Position numbers and translations under genes: made by a program
Assembly: GCA_024234735.1 (NCBI GenBank)
Contig: JACKNV010000001.1
Location: 744,001-808,000 of the forward strand
Direction of reading: 5' to 3'
Source: Pseudomonadales bacterium
GTDB lineage: Bacteria; Pseudomonadota; Gammaproteobacteria; Pseudomonadales; Halieaceae
Length of the DNA: 64,000 bases
Part shown: positions 15,798 through 23,397 of the stretch, in pieces
Numbering within the stretch: the first letter of the stretch is position 1
Layout of the letters: the number at the start of each line of letters is the position of its first letter
Notes under the pieces: generated by a model
The model's database searches: none
What the model was told of the DNA's origin: nothing
The model's input: the letters and a program-made list of their open reading frames with translations, nothing else

Positions 15798-17304
15798 GGC
15801 GCGTTCTCCGGAGCTGGTCATAGCGGCCGGTATCGGCGATGGGCTCGGTTACCAACTTCAGTGCCCGCGGTGGCTGCAACCTCGGGGGGCGAGCAGGCTC
15901 CTCCAGCCGACTGAGGCAGTTCAGCACATGTTGCTTGGAGGGCTCCCCGGCTTCCAGGGCCATCGCGACGGCCTGCTCAACCCGGTGCTCATCGTGTAGC
16001 AACACCAGGGCCAGGATGTCGACCATCTCTCGATCGCCACCGGGGCGCTTCACCAGGCGGGCTCGCAATTGCCGGAAGCTGTCAGGTAATTCCAGGAAGG
16101 GCGCGCCATTGCGCAGGCTCCCGGGCTTGCGCTGGGCCACCGAGAGATAATGCCGCCAGTCGTAGATGGTCTGGCCCGGCGGGCGCTTGTCCCGGCTGAA
16201 CACCCGCACATGCTCGGCCACCACCCGGGCCTCGGCGACGATGACCAGTCGCTCCGGGTATACCCGCAGGCTGATGACCCGGTTGGCGAAGCTGGCCGGC
16301 ACGCTGTAGCGGTTATGCTCAAAGGTGATCAGGCAGGTCGAGGATACCCGCTTGCTGTGCTCGATAAACCCGTCGAAGGCCGCCGGTACAGGCATCATCT
16401 TCAATTGCTCCTCTGCAAGGCATTCCGCCAGGGAGCGAGCCTTGAACTCAGGGTGGGCGGTCTCATGCCAGAGCGCCCCACAGCGAGCCTGGAGCCATTG
16501 GTTCAACTCGTTCAGGGACTTGAACGGCGGCGGGTCGTACCACAGGCCGTGGCGGGCATCCTGAACCGCCTTCTCCACTTGCCCCTTTTCCCAGCCGGCG
16601 GCGGGGTTGCAGAACTCAGGTTCATACAGGTAGTGGCTGACCATGGCATAGAACCGCTTGTTGACCTGACGCTGTTTGCCCCGGCCGACCCTGTCCACCG
16701 CGGTCTTCATATTGTCGTAGATGCCCCGCTCGGGAATGCCGCCAAAGGCGACAAAGGCGTGGTAGTGGGCGTCGAACAGCATCTCGTGGGTCTGGGTCAG
16801 GTAGGCCCGCAGGAAGAAGGCCCGGCTGTAGCTGAGCTTTACATGGGCGATCTGCAGCTTGGTACTGACGCCGTTGATCCTAACCCAGTCCTCACTCCAG
16901 TCGAACTGGAAGGCCTCGCCGGGGGCGAACTGCAGCGGCACGAAGGCCTGCTTGACCGCCAGCAGGCGGGCCTCTTGCTGGGCCTGGCGCCACTGCCGGG
17001 CGAAGGCGGCCACCCGATCGTAGGAGCCGGTGTACCCCAGTCCCAGAAGATCCCGATACAGCTGTTTCACGGTACGCCGCTGCTTGCGGTGCCGGCGGGA
17101 CTCGCGGAACAGCCAGTTGGTCAGGCTCTCTTCATACTCGTCGAGCTTACTGGGGGATTTCCGTGAGGGGTAGGCAGGCTCCAGGTCCTGGCTGGCCAGG
17201 TATTTGCGCACCGTGTTGCGGGACAGTCCGGTGCGGCGAACAATCTCCCTGATAGGGATTCCGTCGCGCAGGTGCCAGCGTCGAATCACACTTACTAATG
17301 CCAC
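15787..17304 (-). CDS. istA: IS21 transposase IstA
   Basis: This ~505-residue DDE transposase has an N-terminal helix-turn-helix (IPIREIVRRTGLSRNTVRKYL) and an integrase-type core: first Asp in FQFDWSEDW (about residue 135), second in GIYDNMKTAV, Glu in WEKGQVEKAV. A C-terminal beta-barrel region follows. Start is taken as the GTG at 17304, eight bases after AGGAG; a GTG at 17313 is in frame but too close to that ribosome site. No frameshift is visible, so the element may be functional. Confidence 0.92.
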   Translation of the reverse strand: MALVSVIRRWHLRDGIPIREIVRRTGLSRNTVRKYLASQDLEPAYPSRKSPSKLDEYEESLTNWLFRESRRHRKQRRTVKQLYRDLLGLGYTGSYDRVAAFARQWRQAQQEARLLAVKQAFVPLQFAPGEAFQFDWSEDWVRINGVSTKLQIAHVKLSYSRAFFLRAYLTQTHEMLFDAHYHAFVAFGGIPERGIYDNMKTAVDRVGRGKQRQVNKRFYAMVSHYLYEPEFCNPAAGWEKGQVEKAVQDARHGLWYDPPPFKSLNELNQWLQARCGALWHETAHPEFKARSLAECLAEEQLKMMPVPAAFDGFIEHSKRVSSTCLITFEHNRYSVPASFANRVISLRVYPERLVIVAEARVVAEHVRVFSRDKRPPGQTIYDWRHYLSVAQRKPGSLRNGAPFLELPDSFRQLRARLVKRPGGDREMVDILALVLLHDEHRVEQAVAMALEAGEPSKQHVLNCLSRLEEPARPPRLQPPRALKLVTEPIADTGRYDQLRRTRHES

Positions 17305-17454
17305 GTCTATCACTCCTGTTACCCCTGCTCATTTTTTATGCAGGGAAGGGGTTATACGTGGGTCAAAATTCGATGCAAATCCGGGGGCTTAGTGGGTCAA
17401 TTTTGGATGCAATTCAACAGCGACATCTCTGAGCGCACCTGGTACCGCTGGGTC

Positions 17455-17782
17455 CAGGTAGGCGCCCCCCGGTGGGCCATTCGCCTGGTCGCCTCACAGA
17501 TCGCCACCCTGGATCGCTTCGACTGGCCCGACTGGGAAATCCGCAACGGCTGCCTGTACTGGAACCAGCTCGATCACCGTTACTTCTGGACGCCAACCCG
17601 GTTGGTGTTGCCGCTCTACAACGTCGATTCATCCGATACGCCGTGGCAGACCTGGGCTGACAATCTGTCATCGCTGGAGGCCGCCAGAAGGGCCCGAACA
17701 GAGCAAAAAGACCTGCAAAACCAGCCAGATAGCCCCGGCCGGGATTTATCCACATATGCGCATAATATATATTATGTTAAAT
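17455..17782 (+). repeat. Direct repeat, right copy (~328 bp)
   Basis: Gap-free partner of 14615-14942. The shared sequence begins at CAG(T/G)TAGGCGCC and ends at the XerD arm; the flanks beyond the dif-like sites share nothing. Confidence 0.9.
17755..17782 (+). other. dif: dif-like XerCD recombination site (right)
   Basis: Identical over all 28 bases to the left site and in the same orientation, so XerCD recombination between them would excise 2840 bases including IS21. Confidence 0.8.
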
Positions 17783-17883
17783 GGAGTATTGGGGCACACA
17801 GTTATGCACAATGGCTTCGCTATAGTCGGCGCCCCTCTCTCGTTGGCAGCACCGGCAAATGGCGCAGAAAACGTAATGGCCGG

Positions 17884-17892
17884 TGCTATACT
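17884..17892 (+). promoter_or_regulatory. Extended -10 promoter for the secreted hydrolase
   Basis: TGCTATACT matches the extended -10 consensus (TGnTATAAT) at all but one position. No clear -35 is seen. It lies 114 bases upstream of the hydrolase start in the 223-base gap after the right dif-like site. Confidence 0.5.
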
Positions 17893-18005
17893 CGCCTCCG
17901 GCTGGATCGGTTGATTCTTCGGTGTTCGCGCACCGGCAGCCGTTCCGCTCCGGTCGGGCTCAAATAAATTCATAACGAGGCATGACCCTCACCAGGAGAC
18001 AATCG

Positions 18006-19028
18006 ATGCGCGCAACACTTCTCTTTTGCGCCTGCCTGCTTGCCAGCGGCGCAAGTCATGCGAAAAGCGTGATCCAGAGTCAGTTCAACCACCTGGGTCC
18101 TGCCATGCACTCTCTGGAGGCGCCCTCCGGCCGGCAACTGGCCTATCTCGATGAAGGGAAAAAAGACTGGCAGGTGGTGGTTTTCGTGGGCGGCTCGGGC
18201 ACCAGTGGCCGGGCCTTCGCCATGCTCGAATTCCTGCGCCAGACCCGCCATAACCTCGAGTTGCGTTTTATTGCGGTCGAACGCAACGGTTTCGGGACTA
18301 CGGCCTTTGACGACACGCTGGGCTATCCGGATTACGCAGAGGATGTAGAGGCTGTGCTGGCGCACCTGGGTGTCCGGGAGTTCAGCCTGTTTGCCATTTC
18401 CGGCGGCAGCCCCTATGCGGGGGTGATCGCGGCGCGCAATTCCGCCAGGCTGCTCTCGGTGCACCTGGCCTCCTCGCTCACCTGGTGGGATCCGGCGAAT
18501 TTGCAGTGCACGCTGCCGGCCAGCGCGCTGACTTTCTATTCCGAGGACCCGGTGGCCTGGTTCGAATTCGCGCCGGAGAGCCCAGTGCACCGGATCCCCG
18601 GGTTCCAAGATGCGGCGTTCGACGACGCGGCACGCACTTTCAATATGGGCGGCCAGGCCGGCGACCCTGCAGCGCTGCACCACGAATTCCAGCTGTACTG
18701 CCAGCCGCAGCTGCCGGACCTTACCGCGGTCACTGCCCCAGTGTTTCTCTACTACGGTGATGCCGACTCGCTGACGCCCGTGGAGCCCCATGCTGGTCGC
18801 TGGCGGGAGGCATTTGGCAGTGCCGAGGTGACGACGCGACTCTATCCGGGTGAAGGCCACGACGCCCAGTATCGGCACCTGGACCAGATACTGGTCGACC
18901 TGGCCGGCCTCGGCGACAAGCTGGTTCTGTGCGACCGCGGCCGCAAGACCCGGTTGGTCAACAGCGCCCGCGCTCGGACGCTGCTGGACAAAGGCGCGAC
19001 ACTCGGAATCTGTGCCTGGCGCGACTGA
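18006..19028 (+). CDS. Secreted alpha/beta hydrolase
   Basis: This 340-residue protein has a signal peptide (MRATLLFCACLLASGASHA) and an alpha/beta hydrolase core: VVVFVGGSGTSGRAFAM (oxyanion region), the nucleophile elbow in FAISGGSPYAG (about residue 135), an acid in FLYYGDADSLTPVEPHAG, and the histidine in YPGEGHDAQY. Start at 18006 follows AGGAG by seven bases; an ATG eight codons upstream has a poorer site and would spoil the signal peptide. The substrate is unknown. It is the first intact gene past the mobile region and reads away from it. Confidence 0.85.
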   Translation: MRATLLFCACLLASGASHAKSVIQSQFNHLGPAMHSLEAPSGRQLAYLDEGKKDWQVVVFVGGSGTSGRAFAMLEFLRQTRHNLELRFIAVERNGFGTTAFDDTLGYPDYAEDVEAVLAHLGVREFSLFAISGGSPYAGVIAARNSARLLSVHLASSLTWWDPANLQCTLPASALTFYSEDPVAWFEFAPESPVHRIPGFQDAAFDDAARTFNMGGQAGDPAALHHEFQLYCQPQLPDLTAVTAPVFLYYGDADSLTPVEPHAGRWREAFGSAEVTTRLYPGEGHDAQYRHLDQILVDLAGLGDKLVLCDRGRKTRLVNSARARTLLDKGATLGICAWRD

Positions 19029-19124
19029 GTCGCCCTACTTCCATACAGTCTCGCCGACGGCAGTGCCCTGCTCCTGTCCCGCTGCTCTATAATGGGGTCA
19101 ACAAGGCCAGGCAGGGAAACGATT

Positions 19125-19790
19125 ATGCGCAGTAGCCAGAAGCTGGTTGCCGCCACTGTGACAGCGCTGCTGGGTGGCGGCACAGGGGCTCTAGCGGACT
19201 CAACTACCGCCAGCTGTGATATCTACGTGGCCGGAGAGGATCATGCCAGCAGCATGACTCGCTGCACTTTTTCCCAGCGGCAGGGTTACATCACTATCAG
19301 CTATGAGGACGGTGCCACTCATGAGTTGTCGCCCGTTGGCGATGCTGCGCCCGGTACCTACCGCGACCAGGAGGGCCGTACTGTTTTCCGGCAAAGTGGC
19401 CTGGGCGACCAAGGGTTGATCTTTCGCTTCCCGGACGAAAGCGTTTACGTCTACTGGAGTACCAGTGCCCTCGATGCAGCGGACGGCGACAACCCCACCG
19501 CACCCTTCTCTACCCGCGATTATGACGCTACGACATTGCTGATTTGCCGAAACAAAGGCGACGCGGAAGCTCGATCCTGCCCGGCGGGCGTGCTGCGCAT
19601 GGAAAACGGCCAGGGTTCGGTGGTGGTGTTGAGTCCCGCGGGGGAGCGGTTCACCATCAACTTCATGCAGGACAACGTCAACGCCAGCAATCGCGAGGTC
19701 CAGGCCACCCTGGAGGGCGACACCTGGATAGTCACGATTGATGGTGGCGAAACCTACGAGGTGCCGAAGGCCTTCATTGAAGGCGGCTGA
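19125..19790 (+). CDS. Secreted protein of unknown function
   Basis: This 221-residue protein carries a signal peptide (MRSSQKLVAATVTALLGGGTGALA) and then a beta-rich, acidic body with four cysteines (CDIYVAGE, TRCTF, LLICRN, SCPAGV). No family was recognised. The Met at 19125 is chosen over one 11 codons upstream because it begins the signal peptide. Neighbouring genes at 19822 and 20559 also encode small exported proteins, so this is a local cluster of envelope proteins of unknown role. Confidence 0.65.
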   Translation: MRSSQKLVAATVTALLGGGTGALADSTTASCDIYVAGEDHASSMTRCTFSQRQGYITISYEDGATHELSPVGDAAPGTYRDQEGRTVFRQSGLGDQGLIFRFPDESVYVYWSTSALDAADGDNPTAPFSTRDYDATTLLICRNKGDAEARSCPAGVLRMENGQGSVVVLSPAGERFTINFMQDNVNASNREVQATLEGDTWIVTIDGGETYEVPKAFIEGG

Positions 19791-19821
19791 GCGCCACCAC
19801 TTCCCGTTCCGGAGCGGGCCA

Positions 19822-20247
19822 TCAGGGCGTTGCCGAGGCGGAAACGTAGCCCGTGAGCAGGTAGTCGGTGGTGCCGTTACTGCCGCTGGTCACGGCCCCG
19901 AGTTCCAGGTTCGCGTCGATCATCGTCGCGAGTGCGGTCGCGCAATCCTCCCCCGCCACCGGAACGACTCCCTCATCCACGAAGGGTGAGTTGCTCACTG
20001 CGTAGACGACGATGCCTTCGCCCTGCGCGACACACTGCATCATCACGACAGCAGAGCGCCGGTCTTCACAGGAGCCCTCTGAGTCCCCATGGCCGAGGTG
20101 GCCGCGCAAGCCGGACTCGTTTATCGTTACCGTACGTCCCTTGTGGCAGACAGTCGTCGTGCCATTGTCATCAGCGCTGTCGGCAATGGCGTTTGTCCCC
20201 AGGCAGGCCATGGCCAGAACCCCGGCCGCTACACGCATTTTTGTCAT
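19822..20247 (-). CDS. Small secreted protein with CHKG...HGD motif
   Basis: This 141-residue protein has a signal peptide (MTKMRVAAGVLAMACLGTNAIA) and a segment TVCHKGRTVTINESGLRGHLGHGDSEGSC. That Cys-His ... Leu-Gly-His-Gly-Asp ... Cys pattern recurs in many secreted bacterial and extracellular-matrix-like proteins, usually written CHK...AHLAHGD...C. The rest has the repeat-free pattern of a small beta domain. GGGAG precedes the ATG by eight bases. The function is unknown; metal binding is possible. The 311-base gap to the next gene (20248-20558) shows only weak promoter-like elements. Confidence 0.65.
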   Translation of the reverse strand: MTKMRVAAGVLAMACLGTNAIADSADDNGTTTVCHKGRTVTINESGLRGHLGHGDSEGSCEDRRSAVVMMQCVAQGEGIVVYAVSNSPFVDEGVVPVAGEDCATALATMIDANLELGAVTSGSNGTTDYLLTGYVSASATP

Positions 20248-20558
20248 ATTCGGTACTCCCGTAAGTCGTTATCAGAGCTTGTACCGCGACACCTGTAAGC
20301 ATATGCCGCGGCACCTTGCCCACAAAATAGGTGGGGTTGCAGCCTCGATTCAAGCAATTAGTGCGGGAAAGTCCGGTTTCCGGAATCAGCGCCCGGTGGC
20401 GCACGAGCGTGGCAGCGGCCCCCTCCTGGCGGGTGAGGTGCATACGCTGCCTTGTGCAGGACAGCGGTATAGTCCGTTACCCGCCATTGCCGAGGCTTCC
20501 GTGCTAACATCCGGTATTCCCGACGGTCTGTCACGGTGCACGAGAGGTAGGTGGAAAC

Positions 20559-20858
20559 ATGCGAGTTTTGGTCAGAACAGTTGCTCCGGCCCTTGGTATC
20601 GCCCTGCTGGTGGCAGGCGGTTGCGCCACCAGTGACAAGCCGCAGGCGGCGGCCAATCCTGTGGACGCAGACGGCCTGCCGGTGCTCACCGAAGAGCAGA
20701 AGGCAGCTGGCATCGTCTGTGTGCGCGAATCAGTAACCGGCAGTCGCCTGTCCAAGAAGCGCTGCACCACCCGGGAACAGCGCGAGCGTGATCAGCAGCG
20801 ATCCCAGGAGGAGATCGAGCGGATAACGCGGCAGAAACCCGGGCCCGTTTCCAGTTGA
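20559..20858 (+). CDS. Small predicted lipoprotein
   Basis: This 99-residue protein has a lipoprotein signal (ALGIALLVAGGC, lipobox VAGGC, acylated Cys at about 22). The mature part is hydrophilic, with CVRE and KKRC cysteines that could form a disulfide and a charged C-terminal half (REQRERDQQRSQEEIERI) likely to be helical. It resembles short unnamed gammaproteobacterial lipoproteins. It converges on fisR with 16 bases between the stops. Confidence 0.72.
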   Translation: MRVLVRTVAPALGIALLVAGGCATSDKPQAAANPVDADGLPVLTEEQKAAGIVCVRESVTGSRLSKKRCTTREQRERDQQRSQEEIERITRQKPGPVSS

Positions 20859-20874
20859 TGGCATTCCTCCCGCC

Positions 20875-22221
20875 CTAGGAGGCAATCCCGTCGATGCCCT
20901 CCGGCACGACCTGTTCAAGTTTGCGGTAAAGCGAACGCACACTGATCCCGGCGATGGCGGCCACCTCTTCCTTGTTGTTGCCATGGGTGCGCATCAGCCG
21001 GCGCAGGTAGTCGTGTTCCAGCTCCTTCAGGCTCGGCTCGTGCCCGGCTTGTCTTGCATTCCCCGCTGTGGCGCCTGCCCCCTCCCCCGCGGCGCGCCTG
21101 ATCACCGCCTGGTCGATCACGTTGGTATTGGCCAGTATCGCGGCGCGGCTGAGAATATTGCGCAGTTCGCGGATATTGCCGCGGTAGCGATGGGCTTTCA
21201 GTACCTTGACCGCCGATTCGGTGAGGTGATAGCTGGCCCCATCCGGGCCGCGCAGGTCCTGCAGGATACTGCGCGCCAGTTGGGGTATGTCCTCCAGGCG
21301 CTCGGCCAGGGAGGGCAAGTGGATGGGGAACACATTGATGCGGTAGTACAGGTCCTGGCGGAACTCCCCGCTTTCCACCATTTGTTCCAGGTTCTTGTGG
21401 GTGGCGCATACCAGGCGAAAGTCAGCTTGCTTCACCTGGCTGCTGCCCACCGGGCGGTAGGTTCCGGTCTCGATCAGGCGCAGCAACTTTACCTGCAGCG
21501 GGTAGGGAATATCGCCTATCTCGTCCAGAAACAGGGTGCCGCCGTGGGCCGCCTCCGCCAGGCCCTGGCGGGTATAGTTGGCGCCGGTGAACGCACCCCG
21601 GACATGCCCGAAAAGCTCGCTCTCAAACAGGGTTTCACTGAGGCCGGCGCACTCCAGGGTGACCAGCGCGCCGCCTGAGCGCCTGCTGGCCTGGTGCAGC
21701 GCGGTAGCTGCCAGTTCCTTGCCGGTACCGGATTCGCCCAGCAGCAATACCGCCGCGTCGCTGGGCCCCACCCGGGCGATAAGGCCGAGCATCTGGTTGA
21801 AAGCCGCGCTGCTGCCTACCATGGGGCGATCACCGGCCACCGCGAGGTTGAGCGGCTTGAGCAGTTCGACAAAAAAGCGCACCTTGCCGGCCTCGTCCAG
21901 GATAGGCAGCATTTCGACATCCACGTGTTCTTCACCCCTGGGCGTCTGGTGAATGTGCAGCACGCGCTCGCGCGAGCCGGAACTGGCGGCGGCCGCGAGC
22001 GGGCACTCCTCCCCGGCCTGATCGCAGGGGCGATCGAAACGGTGCGATACCTGGTAGCAGAGTGCGGGCGAGGCGCTGGCGTCAATCATGCCAAAGGCTT
22101 CCCTGTACAGGTCGTTGCTGGCGAGTATCCGGTAGTCCGGCGTCACCAGGATGGCGGGGTGGTCATAGCTGTCCAGCATGCGGGCCAGCGCCGGGTCGGT
22201 ATCGGTTGCGATCAGTTCCAT
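20875..22221 (-). CDS. fisR: Sigma-54-dependent sulfide-responsive activator (FisR type)
   Basis: This 448-residue activator has an N-terminal PAS-like sensor (residues 1-130), a sigma-54 AAA+ domain with Walker A GESGTGKE (about 163) and GAFTGAN (about 212), and a C-terminal Fis-type helix-turn-helix (NKEEVAAIAGISVRSLYRKL). The sensor carries Cys55, Cys66 and Cys73 in CYQVSHRFDRPCDQAGEEC. The 11- and 7-residue spacings equal those of the three polysulfide-reactive cysteines of Cupriavidus FisR. The ATG at 22221 is chosen because it fits family length. It is divergent from the sulfide-oxidation genes it should activate. Confidence 0.92.
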   Translation of the reverse strand: MELIATDTDPALARMLDSYDHPAILVTPDYRILASNDLYREAFGMIDASASPALCYQVSHRFDRPCDQAGEECPLAAAASSGSRERVLHIHQTPRGEEHVDVEMLPILDEAGKVRFFVELLKPLNLAVAGDRPMVGSSAAFNQMLGLIARVGPSDAAVLLLGESGTGKELAATALHQASRRSGGALVTLECAGLSETLFESELFGHVRGAFTGANYTRQGLAEAAHGGTLFLDEIGDIPYPLQVKLLRLIETGTYRPVGSSQVKQADFRLVCATHKNLEQMVESGEFRQDLYYRINVFPIHLPSLAERLEDIPQLARSILQDLRGPDGASYHLTESAVKVLKAHRYRGNIRELRNILSRAAILANTNVIDQAVIRRAAGEGAGATAGNARQAGHEPSLKELEHDYLRRLMRTHGNNKEEVAAIAGISVRSLYRKLEQVVPEGIDGIAS

Positions 22222-22223
22222 AA

Positions 22224-22237
22224 TGCCAACTTTGACA
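22224..22237. promoter_or_regulatory. FisR-type palindrome, site 1
   Basis: TGCCA-ACTT-TGACA is an imperfect 5-4-5 inverted repeat that begins two bases upstream of the fisR start codon. It matches site 2 (22245-22258 core) in layout and lies exactly 21 bases, two helical turns, from it. Confidence 0.6.
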
Positions 22238-22242
22238 AATAT

Positions 22243-22260
22243 TCTGCCAAAAGTGGCAGA
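22243..22260. promoter_or_regulatory. FisR-type palindrome, site 2
   Basis: TCTGCCA-AAAG-TGGCAGA is a perfect 7-4-7 inverted repeat about 106 bases upstream of the -24 element, the usual distance for a sigma-54 enhancer site. It is the best candidate binding site of the adjacent FisR. Confidence 0.7.
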
Positions 22261-22365
22261 TCGACGGCCGCGAGGCAAGCTGGAAATGACTTTAAGTTAA
22301 ATGGCTGGTTTATTTATTGCTTTATTATATGTAGTTAGATCGTTATTTTAATGTTTATTGTTAGC

Positions 22366-22380
22366 TGGCATGTACATTGC
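22366..22380 (+). promoter_or_regulatory. Sigma-54 (-24/-12) promoter of the sulfide-oxidation operon
   Basis: TGGCATGTACATTGC fits the consensus TGGCAC-N5-TTGC, with the invariant GG and GC separated by exactly 10 bases. The predicted start of transcription is near 22391, leaving a 68-base leader. Confidence 0.8.
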
Positions 22381-22458
22381 TTTTAGTTCTCAAGTAGACA
22401 CCGACTGCAGCTGCCGAGTGACGGCAGCCAGCCATAATAGACAGGAGAGTCAGCCGCC

Positions 22459-23397
22459 ATGAATCAAGTCAGCCAGCCGGTCCTGGACATCGCCACCCGC
22501 CCGGAAATCACCACCTTTTTCGACGAGCCAACCAATACGCTGTCCTACGTGGTCAAGGACCCGGGGAGCAAGGCCTGTGCAGTGGTGGATTCAGTGCTCA
22601 ATCTCGACTATCCATCGGGTTCCATCAGCACCACCGGCGCCGACCAGATCATCGCCTTCGTCCGCGAGCAGGGTCTCGAAGTGGAGTGGATCCTGGAGAC
22701 CCACGTCCATGCCGACCACCTTTCCGCGGCGCCCCACATCCAGCAGGCCCTGGGCGGCAAAATTGCCATCGGCTCGCATATCTCCGTGGTACAGGAAACC
22801 TTCGGCGCGATCTTCAACGCCGGCCCCGGCTTCGCCCGAGACGGTTCCCAGTTCGACGTGCTGCTCAAGGACGGCGACCCCATCGCGATAGGCGGCATGC
22901 AGGGCTGTGCCCTGCACACACCGGGACATACCCCGGCATGCATGACCTACGTCCTGGGTGACGCGGCCTTCGTCGGCGACACCTTGTTCATGCCCGACGG
23001 CGGTACCGCGCGCGCGGACTTCCCCGGCGGCGACGCGCGCACTTTGTATCAGTCGATCCAGCGCATCCTGGCGCTGCCGCAGGAGTTGCGCATTTTCGTC
23101 TGCCACGATTACCTGCCCAACGGACGGGAACTGGAATACGAAACCACGGTGGCAGCCGAGTTGCAGGACAATATCCATGTTCACCGCGGTATCAGCGAAG
23201 ACGCGTTCGTCGACATGCGCAGTGCCCGTGACGTCACCCTGGGCATGCCGAACCTGATACTGCCCTCCCTGCAGGTGAACATGCGGGCCGGTTACTTTCC
23301 GCCGGCCGCGGGTACGGGGCAGGTCTTCCTGCAACTGCCGGTCAACGCCTTCGGGGGTGCCGATATAGCCACGTTCACCGCGCGGGACGAGCAGTGA
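22459..23397 (+). CDS. Persulfide dioxygenase-like MBL-fold protein (Blh/ETHE1 type)
   Basis: This 312-residue metallo-beta-lactamase-fold enzyme has THVHADHLSAAP (HxHxDH, about residue 76), LHTPGHTPACMTYVL and VGDTLFMPDGGTARADFPGGDA, the signature of the ETHE1/Blh persulfide dioxygenase branch, and the histidine in FVCHDY. It should oxidise glutathione persulfide to sulfite with one iron. It is first in the operon below the sigma-54 promoter. Its stop codon overlaps the next start (TGATG), so the dioxygenase is made together with the sulfide:quinone oxidoreductase that supplies its substrate. Confidence 0.92.
   Translation: MNQVSQPVLDIATRPEITTFFDEPTNTLSYVVKDPGSKACAVVDSVLNLDYPSGSISTTGADQIIAFVREQGLEVEWILETHVHADHLSAAPHIQQALGGKIAIGSHISVVQETFGAIFNAGPGFARDGSQFDVLLKDGDPIAIGGMQGCALHTPGHTPACMTYVLGDAAFVGDTLFMPDGGTARADFPGGDARTLYQSIQRILALPQELRIFVCHDYLPNGRELEYETTVAAELQDNIHVHRGISEDAFVDMRSARDVTLGMPNLILPSLQVNMRAGYFPPAAGTGQVFLQLPVNAFGGADIATFTARDEQ

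Larger units (their letters stand above)
14953..17419 (-). mobile_element. IS21-family insertion sequence
   Basis: The 2467-base element carries istA and istB on the minus strand. Its ends are related inverted repeats: the left begins TGTTGATTTGCGTTTAAAA and continues CTGACCC; the right, reverse-complemented, begins TGTTGAATTGCATCCAAAA and continues TTGACCC. A second internal copy of the motif (GGATTTGCAT...TGACCCA) follows at each end, the multiple terminal repeats typical of IS21. No target-site duplication is visible (left flank ends ACAAAGAG, right flank begins GCGACATC). Confidence 0.9.
14550..17782. mobile_element. Decayed dif-bounded integrative element (IMEX-like) with IS21 insertion
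   Basis: This composite region holds an inverted XerD-like half site, a partial phage-like gene ending in a dif-like site (14915-14942), a full IS21-family element (14953-17419), and a second copy of the phage-like gene ending in another dif-like site (17755-17782). Tandem dif sites flanking foreign DNA are the product of XerCD-dependent integration by filamentous phages and related elements. No replication or coat gene remains, so the element is a relic; its identity as a filamentous phage is inference. Confidence 0.65.
17420..17782 (+). pseudogene. Phage-like (DUF3653-type) gene, copy B, cut by IS21 and running into dif
   Basis: The copy starts directly at the IS right end and encodes FNSDISERTWYRWVQVGAP, then RWAIRLVASQIATLDRFDW and the CLYWNQLDHRYFW segment. 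The TWYRWVQ-GAPRWA part is a helix-turn-helix-like opening typical of these small phage proteins. Its native start has been replaced by IS sequence, and the frame passes through the right dif-like site into host DNA. It is longer at the 5' side than copy A by about 35 bases. Confidence 0.55.

Noticed and set aside
22231..22251. Possible -24/-12 element directed at fisR (TTGGCAG-AATAT-TTGT)
   Set aside because: The -12 dinucleotide is GT, not GC, so the invariant positions are not met.
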